A stretch of 64,000 bases of DNA from CAWDZK01 sp963807005 (GTDB lineage Bacteria; Actinomycetota; Actinomycetes; JACCUZ01): contig CAWDZK010000001.1 in NCBI GenBank assembly GCA_963807005.1, forward strand, positions 186,001 to 250,000, read 5' to 3'. The notes under the pieces are model-generated. The model was not told the DNA's origin. It did not search any database and saw only the letters and a program-made list of their open reading frames with translations. How positions within the stretch are numbered: the stretch's first letter is position 1; every line of letters begins with the position of its first letter. The translations under genes were made by a program, and so were the position numbers. Shown here in pieces: positions 8,284 to 15,711 of this stretch.

Positions 8284-8419
8284 GGCGGCCCGGATATCCC
8301 GCTCCATTCCGGCGGCAATTCCGTCTTCGGCACGTTTGCATTTCCGTCGCAGCCCATTCCGGGCTATTCTCGGCGGCTAATACGCATTTCCTGCCGATAA
8401 TGCATTGGAGAAAGCACTC
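8284..8419 (+). promoter_or_regulatory. AT-rich upstream region of lsr2
   Basis: This 136-base gap is visibly richer in A and T than its surroundings. It carries several promoter-like hexamers: TATTCT (8365-8370), TAATAC (8378-8383) and GATAAT (8396-8401). I cannot decide which is the -10. Lsr2 is known to prefer AT-rich minor grooves, so self-binding is plausible. A GGAGAAAG ribosome binding site stands just before the ATG. Confidence 0.5.
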
Positions 8420-8749
8420 ATGGCCCAGAAGGTGCAGGTCATCCTCGTCGACGACATGGACGGTGGCTCCGCCGACGAGACCGTCTCCTTCTCCCTGGAC
8501 GGGGTGGCGTACGAGATCGACCTGAGCAGCTCCAACGCAGCCGCCTTCCGCGAGTCCATGGCCCGGTACGTCGGGCTGGCCCGCCGGGTCGGCGGTCGCT
8601 CCGCCTCGGGCCGCGGCCCGGGGCGACGGAAGGGTGCCGACAACCGGACCGCCCAGATCCGCGAGTGGGCCCGGGCCAACGGGCACCAGGTCAACGAGCG
8701 GGGACGCATCCCCGGCACCGTCGTCGAGGCCTACGAGCAGGCGCACTGA
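8420..8749 (+). CDS. lsr2: Lsr2 nucleoid-associated protein
   Basis: 109 residues, close to the mycobacterial length. It is an H-NS-like actinobacterial protein that bridges DNA and silences AT-rich, often horizontally acquired genes. The N-terminal oligomerisation domain starts MAQKVQVILVDDMDGG. A basic Gly/Arg linker follows (about 58-72), then the C-terminal DNA-binding domain with IREWARANGH and the AT-hook-like RGR (94-96). Its position between lysS and clpC matches other actinobacteria. A strong stem-loop follows it. Confidence 0.97.
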   Translation: MAQKVQVILVDDMDGGSADETVSFSLDGVAYEIDLSSSNAAAFRESMARYVGLARRVGGRSASGRGPGRRKGADNRTAQIREWARANGHQVNERGRIPGTVVEAYEQAH

Positions 8750-8764
8750 CGGCGCGCGCACCGC

Positions 8765-8793
8765 GGGCCGGCACCGACGAGCGGTGCCGGCCC
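8765..8793. terminator. Bidirectional stem-loop between lsr2 and the GT39 gene
   Basis: GGGCCGGCACCG (8765-8776) pairs perfectly with CGGTGCCGGCCC (8782-8793) around a 5-base loop. It lies between two convergent genes, 15 bases after lsr2. There is no T-run, as is common in GC-rich actinobacteria. Confidence 0.8.
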
Positions 8794-8804
8794 GACGCGC
8801 GTCC

Positions 8805-10862
8805 TCAGGTGGTCGACCCGGTCGTCGTGCCGGGGCTCAGGTCGTAGACGGTGGTACCGCCGACGGTCTCGGCGGGGAAGCTCGCCGCCACCCAGGCGGC
8901 GATCTCCGAGGACGCCGACGAGCCGCCGTTCTGACCGCCGAACCCGCCGCCCCCCACGAAGTAGTGGATCTGCCCCTGCGCGACGTAGGCCTGGAACTGC
9001 GCCAGCGTCGGTGACGGGTCGCTGCCGTTGAACCCGCCGACCGCCATCACCGGCAGGCCGGTCGCGAGCTGGTAGCCGGAGGCGTTGTTGGAGCCCACCG
9101 CCGCGGCCACCCAGGTGTACGACGACGCGTCGGCGCTCAGCAGCGCGGCCATCTCGGTGCTGACCGTCGACCCGCCGAGCAGGCCGCCGGCCCCGCCCCC
9201 GGCACCCGGACCGCCGGTGCCACCGCCGCGGGGACCCGTGAGGCCGCCGGCCTGGGGTCCGGTGCCGGCCGTCCCACCCGGGCCGCCCGCTCCGCCGCCG
9301 GGCGTCCCGCCACGGCCGATCCCGGCGCCGGCCACGGTCGGCCCGGCCGTGGGGATCGATCCGCTGTGCGGGGTGGCGGCGGTCTGCACGGCGTACGCCG
9401 CCGGGCCGGCCAGCGAGACGACCAGCGCGAGGCCGGCCACCGCCGCGGCCACCCGTGCCGGCATCAGTGTCACGGCGACCAGTGCGAGCGCCGTGAGCAG
9501 TCCGACGACCAGCACCACCGGTGCCAGCCAGGGCAGGAAGTCACTGCTGCGCTGCAGCAGGACGTAGGACCACGCCGCGGTGACCCCGACGGTCAGCGCG
9601 AGCGCCGCCCCGGCGGCCGGGTGCCGCCGCTCCCTCCACAGGACGGTGGCGCCGATTCCGACAACCGCACCGATGGCCGGGGCCAGCGCGACGGTGTAGT
9701 ACGCGTGGTAGATGCCGGCCATGAAGCTGAACACCAGAGCGGTGACGACCAGCCACCCGCCCCACAGCAGCAGCGACGCGCGGACCCGGCCGGCCCGCGG
9801 AGCACGCCGCACCAGAACCGCGGACGCCACCAGCAGCACCAGCGCCGCGGGCAGCAGCCACGAGACCTGGCCGCCGTTCTCCGCGCCGAACAGCCGGGTC
9901 CAGCCGGTCGAGCCCCACATCGAGCTGCCGGCGCCGCCCGCGCCGCCACCACCGGTGACGCTGCCGGTCTCGTCGCCGGTGAGCCGGCCCAGCCCGTTGT
10001 AGCCGAGGAGCAGCTCCACGACGCTGTTGGACTGCGAGCCGCCGATGTACGGCCGCATCGACGCAGGCACCAGCTCGACGACGGCGATCCACCAGCCCGC
10101 CACGCCGACGAGAGTCGCGCCGGCGACCAGCAGTGAGGTGATGCGACGGCGGACCGGCGTCGGCGCGGCGACCAGGTACACCAGCGCCAGCGCCGGGACG
10201 ACCAGCAGCGCCTGCAGCATCTTGCTGAGGAACCCCAACCCGACCAGCGCGCCGGCAAGGGCCAACCACCGGGTGCTCGCGGTCTCGGTCGCCCGCACCG
10301 TCGCGTACGCCGCGCCCACGAGAGCGAGTACCAGCAGCGCGTCCGGGTTGTTGAACCGGAACATCAGAACCGCCACGGGCGTCAGCGCGGTGACGGCACC
10401 GGCGATCAGTGCCGCCGGGTGTCCGTGCCAGCGGCGGACCGTCGCGTGCACGAGCCCGACGGTCGCGACGCCCATGAGCGCCTGCGGCACGAGGATGCTC
10501 CACGCGTTCAGCCCGAACAACCGCACCGACAGCGCCATCACCCACAGCGAGGCCGGGGTCTTGTCCACGGTGATCGAGCTCGCGGCGTCCGACGAGCCGT
10601 AGAAGAACGCCTTCCAGCTCACCGATCCCGCTTGTGCCGCCGCCGAGTAGAACGAGTTGCCCCACCCCGAGGCGCCCAACCCCCACAGGTAGAGGACTGC
10701 GGTCGCGGCGAGCAGGCCGAGCAGCGCCGGACGGCCCCAGGACGGGTCGGTCTCCGGCCCGCGCCACAGCCGGTGCCTGCGGCCCGGGGCGGCTGTCTCG
10801 GACGCGGGGGTCAGCAGTGTCGGGGCGGGGGCGTTGCTCGGCGGCTCGACGGTCGTCGTCAT
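8805..10862 (-). CDS. Glycosyltransferase family 39 membrane protein (ArnT/YkcB-like)
   Basis: 685 residues with about a dozen membrane segments (from about residue 45 to 490). It is a GT-C fold enzyme of the kind that moves a sugar from a polyprenyl-phosphate donor to a lipid or protein outside the membrane. The acidic site lies in the first outer loop, VDKTP (99-103). A glycine-rich linker covers about 501-565, followed by a soluble outer domain of roughly 120 residues. The ATG at 10862 has GGAG seven bases upstream. It is divergent from the Pro/Gly-rich protein and GT2-GtrA genes, the likely donor-making partners. The 247 bases between them hold no other gene I can support. Confidence 0.88.
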   Translation of the reverse strand: MTTTVEPPSNAPAPTLLTPASETAAPGRRHRLWRGPETDPSWGRPALLGLLAATAVLYLWGLGASGWGNSFYSAAAQAGSVSWKAFFYGSSDAASSITVDKTPASLWVMALSVRLFGLNAWSILVPQALMGVATVGLVHATVRRWHGHPAALIAGAVTALTPVAVLMFRFNNPDALLVLALVGAAYATVRATETASTRWLALAGALVGLGFLSKMLQALLVVPALALVYLVAAPTPVRRRITSLLVAGATLVGVAGWWIAVVELVPASMRPYIGGSQSNSVVELLLGYNGLGRLTGDETGSVTGGGGAGGAGSSMWGSTGWTRLFGAENGGQVSWLLPAALVLLVASAVLVRRAPRAGRVRASLLLWGGWLVVTALVFSFMAGIYHAYYTVALAPAIGAVVGIGATVLWRERRHPAAGAALALTVGVTAAWSYVLLQRSSDFLPWLAPVVLVVGLLTALALVAVTLMPARVAAAVAGLALVVSLAGPAAYAVQTAATPHSGSIPTAGPTVAGAGIGRGGTPGGGAGGPGGTAGTGPQAGGLTGPRGGGTGGPGAGGGAGGLLGGSTVSTEMAALLSADASSYTWVAAAVGSNNASGYQLATGLPVMAVGGFNGSDPSPTLAQFQAYVAQGQIHYFVGGGGFGGQNGGSSASSEIAAWVAASFPAETVGGTTVYDLSPGTTTGSTT

Positions 10863-11109
10863 GGCGGGTCTCCGTAAGGGGGTGCGTCGGTTGCGTCCCC
10901 AGGACTGTCGGGGCAGATGCTGTGAGGCCGCTGCCCGCCGGCTGCATGCGGCGTGGGAGTGGGGCAGTGCGCTGACCGGCGGTGCCGCCACCCGGACGCG
11001 TGGCCGACGCGCAGCCGGGTCACAGCCGACGTCCAGCCAGGGGTCCGAGAGTCCTGACCAGTCGGCCGCTGTGACGGCCGTCGGGAACCGACGACCTCCG
11101 GGAGACACC

Positions 11110-11601
11110 GTGACCACCACCAGCGACCACGACACCGCTTCGCAGCCGCCGAGCGAGCTGCCGCCGTTCGTCTTCGTGCCCGACACCGGGGTCGGCGTAC
11201 CCGTGGGGGGCGCGGCCAGCCCCGCGGCCCTGCCGCCCACTTCCGAGGAGGCCGTCCGGCCGCGACGGTGGAGCACCGGCCACACGGTCGCCGCCGCCGT
11301 GGTCGCGGTCGGCGTCCTCGCCTCGGGTGGCGCAGCGCTGGCGGCCCGCGACGGCTCGCCGTCGCCCGGCTCGGTCCCCGGCGCACCCGGTGCGGGCACC
11401 GGCTTCGGGCAGCAGGGCAGGCCGGGGTTCGGCCCGCCTGCCGGTCAGCTGCCGGGCGGGCAGCAGCCGGGGCAGCTCGGCGGCCCGGGCGTGCAGGGCG
11501 GCCCCGGTCCGCAAGGCGGCAGCCCGGGATCGGACCCGGACGGCGACGACGACGCGACCGGCGACTCCACCGGATCGGGCTCCGGATCGGTGACGACATG
11601 A
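11110..11601 (+). CDS. Pro/Gly/Gln-rich single-pass membrane protein
   Basis: 163 residues from a GTG preceded by GGGAG. The first 55 or so residues are polar and proline-rich. One membrane helix follows (about 60-80, TVAAAVVAVGVLASGGAALA), then a low-complexity outer tail rich in G, Q, P and finally D, S and T. No domain is recognised. Its ATGA overlap with the GT2-GtrA gene ties it to sugar transfer. It could be an anchor or acceptor, but that is a guess. Confidence 0.75.
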   Translation: MTTTSDHDTASQPPSELPPFVFVPDTGVGVPVGGAASPAALPPTSEEAVRPRRWSTGHTVAAAVVAVGVLASGGAALAARDGSPSPGSVPGAPGAGTGFGQQGRPGFGPPAGQLPGGQQPGQLGGPGVQGGPGPQGGSPGSDPDGDDDATGDSTGSGSGSVTT

Positions 11602-12842
11602 CCGACCTCGCCGACCGGGCGGAGGTGCCGGCCGCCGCCCGGGCGCGCCCGCTCGTCCCGGCCCCGGTGCTGGACGTGGTCGTGCCGGTCTTCAACGAGG
11701 AGGTCGACCTCGCGAGGAGCGTGCGCCGGCTGCACGAGTACCTGTCCACGGGCCTGCCCTACTCGTTCCGGATCACCATCGCGGACAACGCGAGCACCGA
11801 CAGGACCTTCGACGTGGCGGCCGACCTCGTGCGAGAGCTGTCGCACGTGCGGCTGGTGCACCTGCGGCAGAAGGGGCGCGGCCGCGCGCTGCAAGACGTG
11901 TGGTCGCGCTCGGACGCGCAGGTGCTCGCCTACATGGACGTCGACCTGTCGACGGACCTGTCCGCGGTTCTCCCGCTGGTCGCCCCGCTGGTGTCCGGGC
12001 ACTCGGACCTGGCCATCGGCACCCGCCTGCACCGCGGTTCCCGCGTCGTGCGCGGCGCGAAGCGCGAGGTGATCTCCCGGGGCTACAACCTGATCCTCCG
12101 TGGCACCCTGGCCGCGCGGTTCAGCGACGCGCAGTGCGGGTTCAAGGCCATCCGCCGCGAGGTCGCCGAGGTCCTGCTGCCGCTGGTCGAGGACACCGGG
12201 TGGTTCTTCGACACCGAGCTGCTGGTGCTGGCCGAGCGCAGCGGGCTGCGGATCCACGAGGTCCCGGTCGACTGGGTCGACGACCCGGACAGCCGGGTCG
12301 ACGTCGTCTCCACCGCACTGGCCGACCTGCGCGGGGTCGCCCGCGTGGGCCGCGCCCTCGCCGCCGGCCGGCTCCCGCTGAGCACCGTGCGGTCCCAGCT
12401 CGGCCGTGCCCCGCTGGTGCCGCCGGCCGAGGTGCCGGCGACGCTCACCCGGCAGCTGGTGCGCTTCGCTGCCGTCGGCGCCGTCAGCACGCTGGCCTAC
12501 CTCGGGCTGTTCGTCCTGGCGCGACCCGGACTCGGGGCCCAGGCGGCCAACTTCGTCGCGCTGCTGCTGACCGCGGTCGGCAACACGGCGGCCAACCGGC
12601 GCCTCACGTTCGGCGTCCGAGGTCGGCAGCGCCGTGGCCGGCACCACGTGGGCGGGCTCGCGGTGTTCGGGCTCGGGCTGCTGCTGACGAGCGGCTCACT
12701 GGCCGCGTTGCACGCGTGGTCGCAGCCGTCGTACGCCGTGGAGCTGCTCGTCCTGGTGGCCGCCAACCTGGCAGCGACCCTGCTCCGCTTCCTGCTGCTC
12801 CGCCGCTGGGTCTTCGCCCGACCCGCCCCCGCGCCCGCCTGA
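11598..12842 (+). CDS. GT2 glycosyltransferase fused to a GtrA membrane domain
   Basis: 414 residues. The N-terminal GT-A domain resembles polyprenyl-phosphate mannose/glucose synthases: VVPVFNEE (28-35), ADNASTDRT (62-70) and the metal-binding YMDVDLSTD (112-120). The C-terminal 140 or so residues have four membrane helices of the GtrA type, starting around RQLVRFAAVGAVSTLAYLG. It probably loads a sugar on a polyprenyl phosphate and helps flip it for the divergent GT39 enzyme. It is translationally coupled to the Pro/Gly-rich gene by ATGA. Confidence 0.92.
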   Translation: MTDLADRAEVPAAARARPLVPAPVLDVVVPVFNEEVDLARSVRRLHEYLSTGLPYSFRITIADNASTDRTFDVAADLVRELSHVRLVHLRQKGRGRALQDVWSRSDAQVLAYMDVDLSTDLSAVLPLVAPLVSGHSDLAIGTRLHRGSRVVRGAKREVISRGYNLILRGTLAARFSDAQCGFKAIRREVAEVLLPLVEDTGWFFDTELLVLAERSGLRIHEVPVDWVDDPDSRVDVVSTALADLRGVARVGRALAAGRLPLSTVRSQLGRAPLVPPAEVPATLTRQLVRFAAVGAVSTLAYLGLFVLARPGLGAQAANFVALLLTAVGNTAANRRLTFGVRGRQRRGRHHVGGLAVFGLGLLLTSGSLAALHAWSQPSYAVELLVLVAANLAATLLRFLLLRRWVFARPAPAPA

Positions 12843-12863
12843 CCCGTCCGGCCCTGGTCGCGG

Positions 12864-13220
12864 TCAGTCGGCGACGAGGCAGAACAGGTTGCCCTCGGGG
12901 TCGGCCAGGGTCCGCCACGACTGACCGTCGTGCTCGTGCTCCTCCACCAGACGCGCGCCAAGACCGACGGCGCGCTCGACCGCGTCGGGCAGGTCGTGCA
13001 CCGAGGGCACGTGCAGGTCGAGGTGCAGGGTGTTCTTGGCCGGCCGGGCATCGTCGGTGCGCTGCAGCACCAGCCTCGGCTGACCGGCGGCCGCCGGCGT
13101 CAGCCCGACGTACTGCTGCCAGCGGCCGCGCACCTGCACCCCGAGCAGTGCGGACCAGAAGGCGGCCTGCGCCTCCGGGTCCCGGCAGTCGATCACCACG
13201 GCGTCCCAGCGCAGCTCCAT
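12864..13220 (-). CDS. VOC (glyoxalase/bleomycin-resistance fold) protein
   Basis: 118 residues from MELRWDAVVIDC. It is a single vicinal-oxygen-chelate domain ending in LADPEGNLFCLV, the usual closing strand of the family. Many actinobacteria carry such small VOC proteins of unknown substrate. The ATG at 13220 has CAGGAT eight bases upstream, compatible with a leaderless transcript. It is convergent with the GT2-GtrA gene. The 251 bases between it and the next gene contain nothing I can support. Confidence 0.82.
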   Translation of the reverse strand: MELRWDAVVIDCRDPEAQAAFWSALLGVQVRGRWQQYVGLTPAAAGQPRLVLQRTDDARPAKNTLHLDLHVPSVHDLPDAVERAVGLGARLVEEHEHDGQSWRTLADPEGNLFCLVAD

Positions 13221-13471
13221 GGCAGCCCATCCTGCCGGACGGGCTACCTCCAGGGCGGTGCCCGACTGGCGACACGGTGGAGCCGTCAACGACGGCGGAC
13301 CGCCGCGAACCGGGCGATTCCTGCTGTGCCTCCGCCGTTGTGCCGTCGTCGGTGTCCGGCGGGCTCACCCGACGACGAGACCGTCGCCTGCCCGACCCTC
13401 GGGAAGAGGCCGTCGGCCAGACAGGTCACGAACAGGGCGATGCGCATCCACCCGACCCTAGGGCGCGCCGC

Positions 13472-14146
13472 TCAGCCGCTCGCGCTTACCGAGACGTCGG
13501 TGCCGGCGACGACCAGCCGGAAGCCGTCCGCTGTCGCGCGGACGTCGGTGACCTTCAGCCCCTCCGGCAGGTCGCGCAGCCGGTAGGTCAGCGTGAACCG
13601 GGCCCCGAGGGCGTCCAGCAGGGAGGCGCTGTCCACCGGGGAGCCGTCGACCTCGAAGCCGGTGGGGACGACGCGCACCGACCGGCCGGCGGCCTCGACC
13701 CTGCCGACTGCGGCGACCGGCACGCTCTGGCCGAGGACCTCGGCGTCGCCGCGCAGCCGCACCCGGCCGGCGTCCGCGCGCTCGAGCCGGACGCCGCGTG
13801 CGCCGGACTGCCGGACCACCTCGGCGTAGGTCACCAGGGCGCTGCCGCGGACCGAGCCGAGCCGGACGACACCGGTGGGCAGCGAGACCTGACGGCCGGT
13901 GACGGCCAGGTCCCGGGCCCGGCCCGAGCCCGAGTCGAGGGCGGTGGCGGTCACCCGGACGTCGTCGAACTGCCGGGCCAGCAGCTGGGTCAGGAACGGG
14001 AAGCCGGTCACCTCGACCTGCGGGTCACGCAGGCCCTCGGCCGCGAGCCGCGACTCGGCGCGGTCGGTGGCCACCCGCTCGGCCACCCGGTCGGCGCCCA
14101 CGGCGGCGAGCAGCAGGACGACCACGGCGACGATGAGGGTGCGCAT
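13472..14146 (-). CDS. DUF2993 (LmeA-like) lipid-binding protein
   Basis: 224 residues from MRTLIVAVVVLLLAAVGADR, an N-terminal membrane anchor or signal. It is followed by the DUF2993 fold, with GFPFLTQLLARQFDDVRV at about residues 48-65. LmeA of mycobacteria binds phospholipid in the periplasm and is needed for lipomannan elongation. Here it would act on the outer side of the membrane. An upstream in-frame GTG at 14155 is an alternative start. The family call is good; the role in this organism is inferred. Confidence 0.82.
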   Translation of the reverse strand: MRTLIVAVVVLLLAAVGADRVAERVATDRAESRLAAEGLRDPQVEVTGFPFLTQLLARQFDDVRVTATALDSGSGRARDLAVTGRQVSLPTGVVRLGSVRGSALVTYAEVVRQSGARGVRLERADAGRVRLRGDAEVLGQSVPVAAVGRVEAAGRSVRVVPTGFEVDGSPVDSASLLDALGARFTLTYRLRDLPEGLKVTDVRATADGFRLVVAGTDVSVSASG

Positions 14147-14187
14147 CCGGGGGACGTACCCGCGCACGGCTGCCGCCACTCCGGACG

Positions 14188-14847
14188 TCAGGTGGGGAAG
14201 GTCACGACGTCCGGCGGCGGGTCGGGCCGGGTGTGCAGGTCCCAGTACAGGTCGGCGATCGCGTCGACGTCCAGCGCCTTCGGGCCGGCCAGCACGCCGT
14301 CGATGGTGACCGTGGTGACCCGTACGCCGTCGCTGGTCACCTCCTTGTGCAGCGACCTGGCCAGGCTGCGCAGACCGGCCTTTGCGACGCCGACCGCCGG
14401 GGCACCGGTCGATGCGCGGTCGGCAGCGATGCTGCCCGTGAGCAGCACGGATCCGTGCCCGGCGGCCCGCATGGCCGGCACGGTGTGCTGCACCGCGACG
14501 AGGGCCCCGACGACGCCGACGTCGAACGCCTGCCGCAGGCCGCCCGGCGGCAGCGACGTCACCGAGCCCTCGACGTACGCCGACCCGTTGTAGACCAGGA
14601 CCGTGGCGGCGCCCAGCGCCTGGCGCAGGGACGACAGCGCCGCGCGCAGGGCTGCGTCGTCGCCGACGTCCGCGGCCGCGGTGGCGACCGACGGCGCCCC
14701 CGCCGCCGCGAGCTCGGCCACCAGGTCCGTGAGCCGGTCGGTCGAGCGAGCGACCAGCCCGACCGCCGCACCCTCGCGGGCGTACCGCAGCGCCACCGCC
14801 CGGCCCAGGCCGGGCCCGGCCGCGACCACCACGAGCACCTCGGTCAC
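14188..14847 (-). CDS. Short-chain dehydrogenase-like protein lacking the catalytic Tyr
   Basis: 219 residues with a Rossmann fold. The cofactor loop is AAGPGLGR (9-16) instead of the usual TGxxxGxG. The NNAG motif reads YNGS (86-89). Ser139 and Lys156 are in place, but the Tyr expected four residues before the Lys is Val152. Classical SDR oxidoreduction is therefore doubtful; it may bind a nucleotide without catalysis or use another residue. The start GTG overlaps the stop of the upstream GNAT gene by four bases. Confidence 0.8.
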   Translation of the reverse strand: MTEVLVVVAAGPGLGRAVALRYAREGAAVGLVARSTDRLTDLVAELAAAGAPSVATAAADVGDDAALRAALSSLRQALGAATVLVYNGSAYVEGSVTSLPPGGLRQAFDVGVVGALVAVQHTVPAMRAAGHGSVLLTGSIAADRASTGAPAVGVAKAGLRSLARSLHKEVTSDGVRVTTVTIDGVLAGPKALDVDAIADLYWDLHTRPDPPPDVVTFPT

Positions 14848-15446
14848 GGCGCGACCACCGGCCGGGGGTCGCGGCGCATCAGCCAGCAGGCCGGCCCGGT
14901 CCCGGGCATGACCACGTCCCGCACCGGCTCGAAGCCCAGCCGCCGATAGATCGCCACGTTGGCCTCACTCGCCGTCTCGAGGTACGCCGGCAGCCCGGCC
15001 CGGTCCGCCGCCGTCAGCATGGGCGCGGTGACCGCGCGGCCCAGACCCTGTCCCTGCCGGGACGGCTCGGTGGCCAGCACGCCCAGGTACCAGTGTGGCC
15101 CGGCCTCGGCCGGGACGGAGAGGGCGGCGTCGTAGGTGGCCCAGGCATCCCGCTCGCGCTGGGAGAAGTGCTCCTGGACGGCGGCCCACCGCTCGCCGGG
15201 CACCTCACGGTAGAGCCCGCCGGGCGGGTCCCAGAGGGCCACCGCGGCCCCGCCGTCGGCGGTCCAGACCTCCCCGCCCTCGAGCCGGATGTCCACCAGC
15301 AGGCCGAAGAACCGGGTGGCGCAGGCGGCGTAGCGGGCGTCGTCGGGCCAGACCCACCGCAGCAGGGGGTCGGTCGCGAACGCGGCCAGCACCGTGCCCA
15401 GCGCGCGGTCGCGCCCGGCGGGCTGGCAGCGCAGCACCTCGGGCAT
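14844..15446 (-). CDS. GNAT family N-acetyltransferase
   Basis: 200 residues. The acetyl-CoA pyrophosphate loop RQGQGLG is at residues 130-136, followed by a NVAIYRRLGFEPV ending typical of GNAT proteins. CAGAAT stands 6 bases before the ATG at 15446, which fits a leaderless promoter. It heads a two-gene unit with the SDR-like gene and diverges from clpC. The acceptor is unknown. Confidence 0.87.
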   Translation of the reverse strand: MPEVLRCQPAGRDRALGTVLAAFATDPLLRWVWPDDARYAACATRFFGLLVDIRLEGGEVWTADGGAAVALWDPPGGLYREVPGERWAAVQEHFSQRERDAWATYDAALSVPAEAGPHWYLGVLATEPSRQGQGLGRAVTAPMLTAADRAGLPAYLETASEANVAIYRRLGFEPVRDVVMPGTGPACWLMRRDPRPVVAP

Positions 15447-15490
15447 CCGCCGATTCTGCACCCGGAGACGGGGTCCCCGCCCCCGCCTGC

Positions 15491-15517
15491 GTTCGCTGCC
15501 GGCGTAGCGGGCAGCGA
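15491..15517. promoter_or_regulatory. Possible ClgR site and inverted repeat upstream of clpC
   Basis: GTTCGC-N5-GCG (15491-15504) matches the ClgR recognition pattern I recall from Streptomyces, where ClgR activates clp genes. It overlaps an inverted repeat, TCGCTGCC (15493-15500) and GGCAGCGA (15510-15517). The site is about 210 bases from the clpC ATG and 45 from the divergent GNAT start. A TAGCAT hexamer (15633-15638) could be the clpC -10. All of this is pattern-based. Confidence 0.45.
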
Positions 15518-15711
15518 GTTCGGGCCGGAACAGGGTCAGGCTGGTGTCAGTTGGAACCGAGTACGTATGTGTCCGGACCCGCACCGGGGTCTCGGATGGG
15601 TGACAGACAGCAAGATCGGTCAGCGTGCGGGCTAGCATGCGAGGGACAGGTGATCCGCCGGGTAGGCGGGTCGCACCACCTGCCCGACCGCTCTCGTGAG
15701 GAGCGCAGCAC

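Noticed and set aside
13219..13461. 80-codon + strand ORF in the gap between the VOC and DUF2993 genes
   Set aside because: Arg/Pro-rich low-complexity frame without ribosome binding site or domain; it overlaps the VOC promoter region.
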